Part shown: one piece after another, positions 9,814 through 17,916 of the stretch
Layout of the letters: each line of letters begins with the position of its first letter
How positions within the stretch are numbered: position 1 is the first letter of the stretch
Made by a program: the position numbers and the translations under genes
Source: Rheinheimera pacifica
GTDB lineage: Bacteria > Pseudomonadota > Gammaproteobacteria > Enterobacterales > Alteromonadaceae
Assembly: GCF_900108485.1 (NCBI RefSeq)
Contig: NZ_FNXF01000003.1
Span: forward strand, 142,530 to 206,529
Direction: 5' to 3'
DNA: 64,000 nucleotides
Notes under the pieces: generated by a model
The model's database searches: none
What the model saw: the letters and a program-made list of their open reading frames with translations, nothing else
Told to the model about the DNA's origin: nothing

Positions 9814-11161
9814 TTAGTTTTTATTATTCCGTTGGGCTGTAACCGCTTCCTTTTTATAAAAGTCTAACACCCCCAATTGCTGTTTAATTCTGTTCTCCAA
9901 GTCATCTGATTTTTTTTGCAATTCGGATAGTTTCTGGCTCTCGACATTGAAACGTTGCTTAATAAGCTCTTCATTTTGCTGCAGCTTTACCTGCAAGCTG
10001 TATTCCATTAGATCTTTCTTGCTGTGTAATTCAGCAACTTCTTGTGCGTTTTCAAGGGATAATCCGAATCTAGCCAGTTTAGACTCAATAGAATTAACAT
10101 AGTCAAGCATCTCTGCGGCTTTTTGCTGCCTCGCCTCCAGGAGATGTTCACGCTCTTGAATTTCAGCCAATAGCTTTTCCCTCTCCTCAGAAGCCATGGA
10201 TAGTTTGATTTGTAACTCCTTCTCTTTTCCCTCAATCTCATATAAATAGGCCAAAAGCTCAGCCTTGTCATTCGAGAAAGCCTCTAACTTTTCAGCAATA
10301 TTATTTAGCTGAAGGTTTTTTTCTGCAACTTGCTCCTTAATTTGTCGCAATTGAGATGCAGCAGGGCCTACGAGTGACAAGGATTTAATATCTGACCTCT
10401 GTTTACCAAGCTTATAATCCAGTTTTGCTGTCTTATCGACCATTGAGTTGTAATAATTAGCAGCTGTTTTGAGTCTTGATTCAGCATCAGACGCATCTTT
10501 GTTGAGTTTATTAACCTCTGCGCGCAACTCATTCACCATTTGAGTGCCAATTTTTGATAATGGATTTAACGAAACCCATTTGTTATCACCGTCAGGCTCT
10601 TCAAATAATTTCCGTCTAATCAGCGGTTCCAAATCTGTTTGATTTTTCAGCTTCGAAAGGTTGATTTCTATACAAGACAATTTATTTTTTATATAAAAAG
10701 CTTTTTTTGAGGCATCACAAAAATGTGTAACAGCTATCTCTATAAAATACTCATAGCCATCAGAAGTCACAATAAGATCTGGTATTCGACCAAGGTGCAT
10801 ATTTTCAAGGCGTACATTATCTAAATTAAGAGTAATGTATTTTTGTGGTATTCTTCGCTCAAAAGTTGCAGGCATAAGAACCTTCATCTCTTGGGCTATT
10901 AACTCTTTTGCTCGAATGTGAATTTCTGTTTCCAGCGCGTATTTACAGTCACGCTCATCACCGGGCCTATGTGAAAAATGGTTATCTTTATCAACACAAA
11001 ACCTCGCTACCAGTGGTTTTCCGCAGCAAAAACACGTACAACGACAAGCAAGGCCACGTTGTGCTTCGGTAAGGTCACCTATTTTTACAGTTTCGCCTTT
11101 AACACCACATGCTCTTGAGATTAAAACAGCCAGAGCAGAATCCCCCTATCTGAACAGTCAT
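9814..11161 (-). pseudogene. CoiA-like nuclease with long coiled coil, split by frameshift
   Basis: An intact 357-residue frame begins at ATG 10887, but the coding signal continues upstream to about 11140 in the same frame with no usable start. That upstream part holds a CoiA-type zinc and HFxH segment: CRCTCFCCGKP, then HFSHRPGDERDC. An ATG at 11159-11161 lies in another frame and joins it exactly if one G is removed from the G5 run (11142-11146), giving about 448 residues. The next part, IPDLIV...FIEIAVTHF, fits a PD-(D/E)XK nuclease core. The remainder (about residues 190-430) is coiled coil. It lies 70 bases downstream of the retron RT. The frameshift may be real, a phase-variable tract or a sequencing error. 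Confidence 0.68.
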
Positions 11162-11230
11162 TGAAAAAATTTCAAATCAAAAAAGTTAATTAACCAATGC
11201 CAGCACTGCCGAATATAAGCCAATATTCAA

Positions 11231-13081
11231 CTACTTAACTGAGTCGTAATGATTAATTACACTAACCACTCGATCAAGAAGTTCTTTAAACCCATCGAAA
11301 TTCACAATATTTTTTTGAGCAGAAACAATGTGAGTGGCGAAAGCTTCTTTACTTAAATCTTTACTATTATCCCTTTTAGTTGCTGTGTTAAAGCTTTTTC
11401 CTTTATAAAGTCTAAGCCGGTCTACGTCTTTAAATAAAAGCTCGATATCTGAGCTGGAAGAACCAGCTGAAAGAGGTGTTAGAATAATGTACAAATTGTG
11501 GAATAGGTGTACAAAATCTGAATTTCTTACATCAACATTAGAATGAGCAGGGTTAGTTGGATAGATACTTCCAATTTTTTTAGTGGCTATAAGGTTAACC
11601 AAATCTTTTGGCCCAGAATCGTTATCGACAATAATAATCACTGGATGCTCTGGTCTTGGCGCTTTGTATTTTTTATAGTTTTCGGCATAGCCAGATGCAA
11701 AATCTTTAAAATAATCGCCACCACCAGCAAGTTCCAATAAAAAATTCGTCCGCTCGGTATAATTAAAAAATCTTAATAACAACTCATACGCAGAGGTATT
11801 AGATTTCGCCTTAGCAAGTTTTGGGTAATGTGCAGCAAGCTTCCAGATCGCAGATTTCAGATAGGTATTGTCCGTTTTGCCTTCAGTTAAGATTAAAGGT
11901 TTATCGAAGGCATAAAAGTAACGGTAAAAAAGAAATTTGCTAAAAACCTTCTCCCTACTGTTTAACAAATGACTTCTTTGCTTTGCCTTCTTTTGTTGTA
12001 CTAATGCATCACGCTTGAGATGATAATTCGGGTCTAGAGCAGGTTTTTGCCTCAGTCTATTGTAGTGATCAAGTTGATCTATAAAGTTAAGCCTTCCCTC
12101 AAGAACATTGATGTTGCCGACAGTCTGCTCTTCACCAGCTACTTCAACGAACTTTCCGGTTTTAAATAAGCTGTTACATTGTGCTCTGACAGTTCGCCAG
12201 TATTCTCGTTTGACATTTGGCTTTTGGTTTACGATCAGTCCAGTAACGTCTTGTCGAGAATCTGCATACTGAATTCTGGTCTTACTTTCTTTTATCGAGA
12301 AGCCAGCCCTTCTGATCTCAGAGCGAAGCTTTTTACCTGCTATATACCCACCGCCCTCTTGCCGCATAACACTTTCAGGGAATGTGTCTTCTCTAGTTGA
12401 AAAGGTAATGTCGTCTGCGTAACGTGTATACGTACACGAATGCTTTTTTGCCAGCGCAGCTAATCGAATGTCTAGCGAATGTGCTATTAAATTCGTAATT
12501 ACGGGGGAGCAAGGGCTTCCTTGAGGCAGTTCTTTGTTACAACACGCTATATGGGCTATTACCGTTGCAATATTAGAATCGAGTTTGAAATTCTCGTTTT
12601 TTATAAAAAAACCGCGTATTCGTCCAAAATTAAAGCTTCCAAAAAAATCTTCGAGGTCAATATTCAAGACATTCTTTTTACCAATATGCATTATTGCATT
12701 TGTAATGATCGACCTATTTCGCTCAAAACCATGAGATAGCGAAGGTTGTTTATTTTTTGCGCTTCCGATCTTAATTTTAAGAACTTTTGAATGCTTGAGC
12801 TTTTGCTTAGCTATTTCGGAGTCGGGAAATTTACTTTTATAAATTTCATCTAGGCAGTCAAGCAACAAATCAGAAAGAGCAGATTGAATTGATTTTAGTT
12901 TATCGGTGGGAGCGCTTATCAGTCTTTCACCGCCGTTCTTTTTTTTGATCTTGAACTGAATGTACTGATTTTGAGGTTTAACTATATAGAGAGCATACGT
13001 CAGAACTGACGCTTTTATACCCAGAAGAGCAGCAAGCTCTGGCTTTGTTGTTATTTTTCTTAATGCCTCAATTTTCTGCAT
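11231..13081 (-). CDS. retron reverse transcriptase fused to a Toprim domain
   Basis: 616 residues. The N-terminal half is a retron-type reverse transcriptase: NAIMH (NAxxH motif, 128-132), LPQGSPCSP (185-193), the catalytic YADD (221-224) and DVTGL (VTG motif, 279-281). The C-terminal part (about 390-600) is a Toprim nuclease-like domain with LILTEGKTD (Glu400) and IIIVDNDSG (Asp486, Asp488). RT-Toprim fusions are the type I-C retrons such as retron-Eco2 (Ec67), which make a DNA-RNA hybrid (msDNA) and block phage. The start has GGGACGAG upstream. A matching ncRNA lies directly in front. The Toprim domain is the likely toxic effector, held in check by the msDNA; that is from the family, not shown here. 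Confidence 0.93.
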   Translation of the reverse strand: MQKIEALRKITTKPELAALLGIKASVLTYALYIVKPQNQYIQFKIKKKNGGERLISAPTDKLKSIQSALSDLLLDCLDEIYKSKFPDSEIAKQKLKHSKVLKIKIGSAKNKQPSLSHGFERNRSIITNAIMHIGKKNVLNIDLEDFFGSFNFGRIRGFFIKNENFKLDSNIATVIAHIACCNKELPQGSPCSPVITNLIAHSLDIRLAALAKKHSCTYTRYADDITFSTREDTFPESVMRQEGGGYIAGKKLRSEIRRAGFSIKESKTRIQYADSRQDVTGLIVNQKPNVKREYWRTVRAQCNSLFKTGKFVEVAGEEQTVGNINVLEGRLNFIDQLDHYNRLRQKPALDPNYHLKRDALVQQKKAKQRSHLLNSREKVFSKFLFYRYFYAFDKPLILTEGKTDNTYLKSAIWKLAAHYPKLAKAKSNTSAYELLLRFFNYTERTNFLLELAGGGDYFKDFASGYAENYKKYKAPRPEHPVIIIVDNDSGPKDLVNLIATKKIGSIYPTNPAHSNVDVRNSDFVHLFHNLYIILTPLSAGSSSSDIELLFKDVDRLRLYKGKSFNTATKRDNSKDLSKEAFATHIVSAQKNIVNFDGFKELLDRVVSVINHYDSVK

Positions 13082-13102
13082 TACTCGTCCCTGTTTAAAA
13101 GT

Positions 13103-13230
13103 GGTTTATGGGCACTCCTTCGCGTTGACAAGAGATTGTCAGACATGGTGTACATATCATTGTAGAGGCAATCCTTTCGGACATTTTTTTCACTGATTGC
13201 GAAACGCAATCCAAAATCTGCCCATAAACC
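13103..13230 (-). ncRNA. retron msr-msd ncRNA
   Basis: About 128 bases upstream of the RT start, bounded by a perfect 12-base inverted repeat, GGTTTATGGGCA (13219-13230 on the minus strand) and TGCCCATAAACC (13103-13114): the a1/a2 stem of retrons. Inside, reading the minus strand, are a 7-pair hairpin GATTGCG-TTT-CGCAATC, a short TCC-GAAA-GGA hairpin and, in the msd part, a TGACAA-TCTC-TTGTCA hairpin. From memory, segments such as GGCAGATTT, CGCAA(C/T)CAGTG and GCGAAGGAGTGCC resemble Ec67. The branching guanosine is probably the G at the end of GGGCAG; this is not proven. Confidence 0.87.
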
Positions 13231-13237
13231 GGAAACA

Positions 13238-13266
13238 AAGCTAGCATACTGTTAATTTAACGGCAA
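13238..13266 (-). promoter_or_regulatory. candidate retron promoter
   Basis: On the minus strand, TTGCCG (13261-13266) and TAGCTT (13238-13243) are separated by 17 bases. The predicted start falls about seven bases further, at the first base of the a1 repeat, as expected for a retron ncRNA. The -10 match is weak, so the call rests mainly on spacing and position. Confidence 0.5.
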
Positions 13267-13395
13267 CCCTTTGTAGAAACTAACTAAAATCTTATACAAT
13301 GCCCAGAAAATGATAGTATCGTAAGCAAAATCATGACAACCGTGATGCCGAACACACTGGGCAACATGCTACTTATATTTCACGGATCGTGGCAC

Positions 13396-13725
13396 CCATT
13401 ACCATTGTCATTGGGTATGGCAACCACTATCCGTGTTGGCCACCTGGTGGGCCAGCAAAGCATTATGGAGCTGAAAAAAGCGGTGTCTGCTTGCGCGCTG
13501 CGCGGTATGAAAGTGACCAAACCGGTATTTTTTATTACCTTTATTGCTTACTGGCCAATCGGTTTTGGCCTGGGTGCCGTACTGGGATTAACCAACTGGC
13601 TGGTACCGGCAATGGGTGCTCACGGCTTCTGGATTGGTATTATTGTCGGTTTAAGCGTCGCAGCAGTGCTGCTGGCTATTATCTTAAAACGCACTTTACT
13701 AAAATTAGAGCAAAAAGCAGATTAG
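13396..13725 (+). pseudogene. norM 3'-end remnant, copy 2 (internal deletion)
   Basis: A stretch of MATE C-terminal sequence very like the resident norM: PLSLGMATTIRVGHLVGQQ, then an in-frame deletion, then ACALRGMKVTKPVFFITF and VPAMGAHGFWIGII to a normal stop. The deletion joins two places that both read GTGTCTRC in norM, suggesting loss by short-repeat recombination. It lacks the first two thirds of the gene and cannot transport. It directly precedes the DUF3080 gene, so it is probably the original norM 3' end pushed away by the island. Confidence 0.85.
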
Positions 13726-13745
13726 AGTATAAGGTGGTTTAATTT

Positions 13746-14756
13746 ATGACGCGATGGCTGTTGCCAGTGCTGGTGTGTAGCCTTGTAGCCTGTACAGATT
13801 ACAATGGTGATAAAGCGCTGCAAAACTACCAACAGCGCCTGGAGCGGGTGCTGGATATATCGCAGAAAAATACCGCCCTACCCGATGCTGCTGCCATGGC
13901 AGCACAACGCGATTTAAAACAACCGCTGCCGGATATACGGTTGGACCTTACCGACGCCTATGCTACACGTCGCTGCAGCCTTGACACCTTAATTGGTGAG
14001 CGTAACAGCAGCTTAGGTAAAGTGTACAACGCCAGCAAGCAGCTAAGTTATGAACTGCGTTTTCTCAGCCAATTACAACGCTGCCTTGAGCAAAGCTGGG
14101 ACAACACCACACTGCTAAATCAGTTGCAGCACGTGTATCAGCAAAAACAACACAGCATTGATATTGCCTTTAACAATATGCTGCTAACCGACGATACACT
14201 GCGCAAAGAACTGCTGGGGATACGCAAAGCCCTGCCGCTAAAAGCAGCGCCCGGCTTTAGCGAAACCTGGCAAGCATTAACCGAACTTAATCAGCTGCAG
14301 CAGTTTATAGCGGAGCAAAACTGGCAGGCTGCCAGCCAGATTGATATTGAACAACAACTACAGCTGCTGTACCGCTATAACTTTATCGCCCGGCTGCAAT
14401 ACAGCTTACGTACTGCCAGCCATCAGTTGGCACAACTTAACCGGCTTAGCGAAGCTAAAGCACCGTCAGCGCTGTGCCCTCAGCAGCGTGACAGTGAGCA
14501 GCTGCATATTTTAGCCAATGTGTTTAGTAAGTATTTTGTTGCTGAAGTACAGCTGTACACCAGCGAGCTAAGCCGCTATCAGCAGCAGTTGTGGCCTTTA
14601 TTGCAACAGCTGTATCAACACACTGATCTTCACACCCCGCTCACCTTGCGCTTTGAGCAAACTTATCTGGATATGCGCACCGAACTAAGCCACCATGTAA
14701 AATGGTGGCAAACGCTGAACAGCCAATGCCCGCTTAAACTTACCGCACAGCAGTAA
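13746..14756 (+). CDS. DUF3080 lipoprotein
   Basis: 336 residues. The N terminus MTRWLLPVLVCSLVACTDYN has a lipobox (LVAC), so the mature protein is a lipoprotein starting at Cys16; the Asp at +2 could favour inner-membrane retention. The rest is helical and rich in Gln and Leu, matching the DUF3080 family of marine gammaproteobacteria, of unknown function. Its start lies 20 bases after the norM remnant stop, suggesting it was once in an operon with norM. Confidence 0.8.
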   Translation: MTRWLLPVLVCSLVACTDYNGDKALQNYQQRLERVLDISQKNTALPDAAAMAAQRDLKQPLPDIRLDLTDAYATRRCSLDTLIGERNSSLGKVYNASKQLSYELRFLSQLQRCLEQSWDNTTLLNQLQHVYQQKQHSIDIAFNNMLLTDDTLRKELLGIRKALPLKAAPGFSETWQALTELNQLQQFIAEQNWQAASQIDIEQQLQLLYRYNFIARLQYSLRTASHQLAQLNRLSEAKAPSALCPQQRDSEQLHILANVFSKYFVAEVQLYTSELSRYQQQLWPLLQQLYQHTDLHTPLTLRFEQTYLDMRTELSHHVKWWQTLNSQCPLKLTAQQ

Positions 14757-14886
14757 GCTGCCGATACGGTGAAAAATACACCAAACACACAGTGTTAGCA
14801 GAAAAACACTTGCCATTGCCCCGGCGGCGCAATAACATAGCCGCCGTTGTCTGCCAAGCTAAGCTTTGGCCTGCAACTTAAAGTGT

Positions 14887-14963
14887 GCGTCCTTAGCTCA
14901 GCTGGTTAGAGCACCACCTTGACATGGTGGGGGTCGGTGGTTCGAGTCCACTAGGACGCACCA
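14887..14963 (+). tRNA. tRNA-Val (anticodon GAC)
   Basis: 77 bases including an encoded CCA. The acceptor stem GCGTCCT pairs with AGGACGC; the D arm is GCTCAGCTGGTTAGAGC; the anticodon stem CCACC/GGTGG encloses loop TTGACAT, giving anticodon GAC; the T arm holds GGTTCGAGTCC. It reads GUC and GUU valine codons. Confidence 0.96.
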
Positions 14964-14973
14964 ATAAATTCAA

Positions 14974-15008
14974 ACAAAAAACGCCCCTCTTTGAGGGGCG
15001 TTTTTTGT
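14974..15008 (+). terminator. Rho-independent terminator after tRNA-Val
   Basis: A near-perfect stem with core ACGCCCCT/AGGGGCGT, flanked by an A-run and a T-run on either side, so it can stop transcription in both directions: tRNA-Val from the left and the LysR gene from the right. Confidence 0.9.
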
Positions 15009-15066
15009 TTTTAAGCTGCCTGTTTTTCTATTTGTGGCGTTTTTAACGCCGGCTACGCGATAACAT

Positions 15067-15984
15067 TTACAATGCCCGCTCTTCAGAGAGTGCCATAGGC
15101 TCAAACTTATGGCTTGAGTCGAAGCTTTTAAAATGATGGACAATACTCTCAACACCTGGCTTCAAACTAAAGTCTTGCCTCACGTTGAGGTAAAAATCGA
15201 TTTCACGGATGTTTGGTTGATCGAAAAAGACAATTTTGCGCAATTTACCTTCAGCAATTAAGTGTTGCACGTCAGGATAGGGTAACCAGGCATAGCCAAT
15301 TCCCTCACAGACTAACTCAATGGCTGAGCTCAATTTATCAACTTTCCAGCAACTGTTATTGATGGATGAATCTACCGAACTGCTTGCAGCATTCCGATCA
15401 ACCGTGATCTCAATGTGCTTATTCAATGTATTCGCCGAGACGACATTAGTGCTATCGAAAGCTGAGTTTTTCGTGCCAACAACCGCCACATAACGTACGC
15501 TGACCACACTTTTTACCGCGAATCCAGACGCCGCCGAATTAAGTACTGATAAAACAACATCTGAATGATATTCGTCGTCAAAAGATGCTGTTGATACTTG
15601 AGTGATCTCAAGCTGCTTCAACGAGAGTTCGTTGCTTGTTGATTGCAGCACACTTCTTAGAATGCCAATCGGGAATAATTCATCAACAGCAATTTTAATG
15701 TTTGCATCTTGCAGACTTGTTAAACCAGCAACGTAGGTTTCAAGGTTACAAGCATCGGATAATAGCTTTTCTACAAGACAGAGTATTTTCTTGCCATGCG
15801 ACGTCAATCGCGTTTTTCGGCCTTCTACCTTCAGTAAACTTACATTCAGCATCTCCTCTAGTTTATTTACTGAGTGATGAACTGAAGATGTACTCTTGAA
15901 AATTTTTTCACTAGCCTGAGCAAAGCCGCCATACTTTACGACCGCCTGGAACATATGCCATTGTTTAAGCGTTACTTTGTTCAT
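15067..15984 (-). CDS. LysR-family transcriptional regulator
   Basis: 305 residues. The N-terminal winged HTH is plain: LKQWHMFQAVVKYGGFAQASEKIFKSTSSVHHSVNKLEE (about residues 6-45, abridged motif AQASEKIFKSTSSVH). The C-terminal two thirds is a periplasmic-binding-like effector domain (IKIAVDELFP...). The likely target is the region upstream, 15985-16428, or the solute-binding-like gene at 16429, since LysR proteins usually act on divergent neighbours; the ligand is unknown. Confidence 0.87.
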   Translation of the reverse strand: MNKVTLKQWHMFQAVVKYGGFAQASEKIFKSTSSVHHSVNKLEEMLNVSLLKVEGRKTRLTSHGKKILCLVEKLLSDACNLETYVAGLTSLQDANIKIAVDELFPIGILRSVLQSTSNELSLKQLEITQVSTASFDDEYHSDVVLSVLNSAASGFAVKSVVSVRYVAVVGTKNSAFDSTNVVSANTLNKHIEITVDRNAASSSVDSSINNSCWKVDKLSSAIELVCEGIGYAWLPYPDVQHLIAEGKLRKIVFFDQPNIREIDFYLNVRQDFSLKPGVESIVHHFKSFDSSHKFEPMALSEERAL

Positions 15985-16155
15985 AGCTTTACTCCTTAAC
16001 CAGCTGATAAAGCTTTAAGTGCTGTCGGCTTAATAGTTATCTCTGTGCATATTATCTTAACCACTACCCTGGAAAATGAGACCTATACATAAGCATAGTT
16101 TCGGGGCTGTGGCGCTTGGTTTACTATTTTTATCCTCTAACAAGGCAGAAATTAA

Positions 16156-16317
16156 TGCGCAAACTCACCACTGCTGTGGCGCGATATAGAAGCTTGGTTG
16201 ATGGCCGCCGTACTGACAGTACTGACAGTACTGACGTTTGCCGCCTTACTCTGCAGCTTTATTCCACTGCGTCGGGTACTGCAGACTGATCCGGTGAAAG
16301 CCTTACGCAACGAGTAA
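16156..16317 (+). pseudogene. remnant of a FtsX/MacB-type ABC transporter permease
   Basis: The plus strand reads about 50 residues ending PLRRVLQTDPVKALRNE and a stop, the characteristic C terminus of FtsX-like ABC permeases (usually DP.EALR.E). An in-frame stop lies just upstream and there is no start, so only the tail remains. It includes three tandem copies of a 9-base unit (GTACTGACA) encoding VLT repeats. Confidence 0.7.
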
Positions 16318-16428
16318 TATATAACCTTTTCATTGTTGAACAACCACAAATGGCATTTGGCATCTACCCTGTAACCAAACAAGCATTGTGAAGTAGTAGT
16401 TATATATGCAGTATTACTAAGGTATTTA

Positions 16429-17130
16429 ATGGAAAATATGTCCAATAACTCAAAAATGCTGGCCAGCACTCTGGCATTGATGCTTTTTTGCTTCTCTTTT
16501 TCTGCCCATCCTGTAAACACAGTTTACCCGGTTATAGACCTCCCTCCTTTCGGTTGTCAGCCCACAGACAATGTTAAATGCATTAACACAGAGTATACCC
16601 AGGTCGTCGTTGACGTCATAGATGAAGGAACCGGCACTGTTCAAGCTTTCCCCTATCCTAGGGCGTTAAACATGTTTGAGAATGGCAAATCCCCGATTCT
16701 CGTTGCATTAGCGAATAAGCGACTGATGGAACACGCACATACCATTGAGCTGTATTGTGCTGAGTTTTACTTAGTAAGTATGGAAACAGAAGCGCCTCTG
16801 GGGCGCAAAACAATCTCTTACCTCAGAGGGGCTGATGCCCAAAAAGAGATTGCAAGTACTGTCAATGCTACAGCATTTGAAGTAAATGATTATCGTCAGA
16901 TTGATGTGATGCTCAGAGCAAACAGATTAGATTACATTATCATCCCGCGTTATAAATATGAAGCCGAGGCTGGGGGTGTTTTCAGGAATGCGAAAGTTCT
17001 GTCAAAGCATAAGCTGCCGATTGTGCTTTATGTCAGCAAGAATGCGTCGCAGCATCTCGACAGGATCAAGGAAGCGCTATCACAAACCTCATTATCTGGC
17101 GTTGAGCGATATCGCTACCTTTTTCCTTAA
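16429..17130 (+). CDS. secreted solute-binding-like protein (SBP family 3)
   Basis: 233 residues with a signal peptide (MLASTLALMLFCFSFSAHP). The body resembles the short periplasmic amino-acid-binding-like proteins with a LYVSKNA..LDRIKEAL end often seen near sensor genes; AFPYPRALNMFENGK matches the family's N-terminal lobe. No transporter genes are adjacent, so it may be an orphan sensor rather than an uptake protein. AAGG lies six bases before the chosen ATG. Convergent with YoaK, four bases apart. Confidence 0.65.
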   Translation: MENMSNNSKMLASTLALMLFCFSFSAHPVNTVYPVIDLPPFGCQPTDNVKCINTEYTQVVVDVIDEGTGTVQAFPYPRALNMFENGKSPILVALANKRLMEHAHTIELYCAEFYLVSMETEAPLGRKTISYLRGADAQKEIASTVNATAFEVNDYRQIDVMLRANRLDYIIIPRYKYEAEAGGVFRNAKVLSKHKLPIVLYVSKNASQHLDRIKEALSQTSLSGVERYRYLFP

Positions 17131-17134
17131 TGCA

Positions 17135-17836
17135 TCAAACTTGCGGCGCCTCAAGGTTGCAATAATGTTCTTTGCGTAATAGCCATACCAGGATGCCAAT
17201 AGGCACCAATAACGCCCAGAAACTCAAGGCTACGTAGCAAAAGCCAGCGACTATAGCACCGGTAGCAAACGCTGCTATAGTCCATAAAGATTTAGACATT
17301 CTTACTTTAGTGGCCGTATCACCTTTTCCTAAAATCAGCTCCATCGCATCCAGCACTATTTGCGTAACATTACCTGTCATCATCGATGTTGGTGCCAGAT
17401 GAGGTAACAACAAACGGGTGTAAGCACTGTGCGCGCCCATTGCAGCAGCCCCAAACATGCCACAGATAATAGCTGCTGTAGTTTGCTCCTTACCGATAGG
17501 AGAGGCATACAAGCCTGTTACCATGAATGCAACCAGCAAAACGAGCTGCAGCAAAACAGTCAGCTGGATTTGCAAATTTTGCTGATGTCTACTGTCGAGC
17601 CAAATAGTGATAATACGAATGGCCGCTATGCCCACAATAAAAGCCGGAAAAGCTAAAAACTTAATCAGCACACCGGAGCTGGATTCACTGACTAAACTCG
17701 CCCCTATCAGTATAAAGTTACCGGTAACAAGGGCTGTCATCAAACCAAACAAAGCGACAAAACCTAAGGTATTAACATAGCCGGCCAGAAAACCCAGGCT
17801 GATGGCCTGAAAGCGATGCTGAGATTCGATATTCAT
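17135..17836 (-). CDS. YoaK/DUF1275 family membrane protein
   Basis: 233 residues with six hydrophobic segments. LGFLAGYVNTLGFVALFG and TALVTGNFILIG near the N terminus, and MMTGNVTQIVLD in the middle, are DUF1275 signatures. The family's function is unknown; transport has been suggested. It lies 80 bases downstream of the amidohydrolase and may be in the same transcript. Confidence 0.85.
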   Translation of the reverse strand: MNIESQHRFQAISLGFLAGYVNTLGFVALFGLMTALVTGNFILIGASLVSESSSGVLIKFLAFPAFIVGIAAIRIITIWLDSRHQQNLQIQLTVLLQLVLLVAFMVTGLYASPIGKEQTTAAIICGMFGAAAMGAHSAYTRLLLPHLAPTSMMTGNVTQIVLDAMELILGKGDTATKVRMSKSLWTIAAFATGAIVAGFCYVALSFWALLVPIGILVWLLRKEHYCNLEAPQV

Positions 17837-17916
17837 AATATTGAGCCTTTTTTATCAATCTGTGCCAGGCTGTTGTATAAAGCTGGGGGAGTTAGTTTCA
17901 TTTGTTCCTCCTGTCC

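Noticed and set aside
16205-16235. CRISPR-like short repeat
   Set aside because: Three 9-base units in tandem inside a permease remnant, with no spacers.
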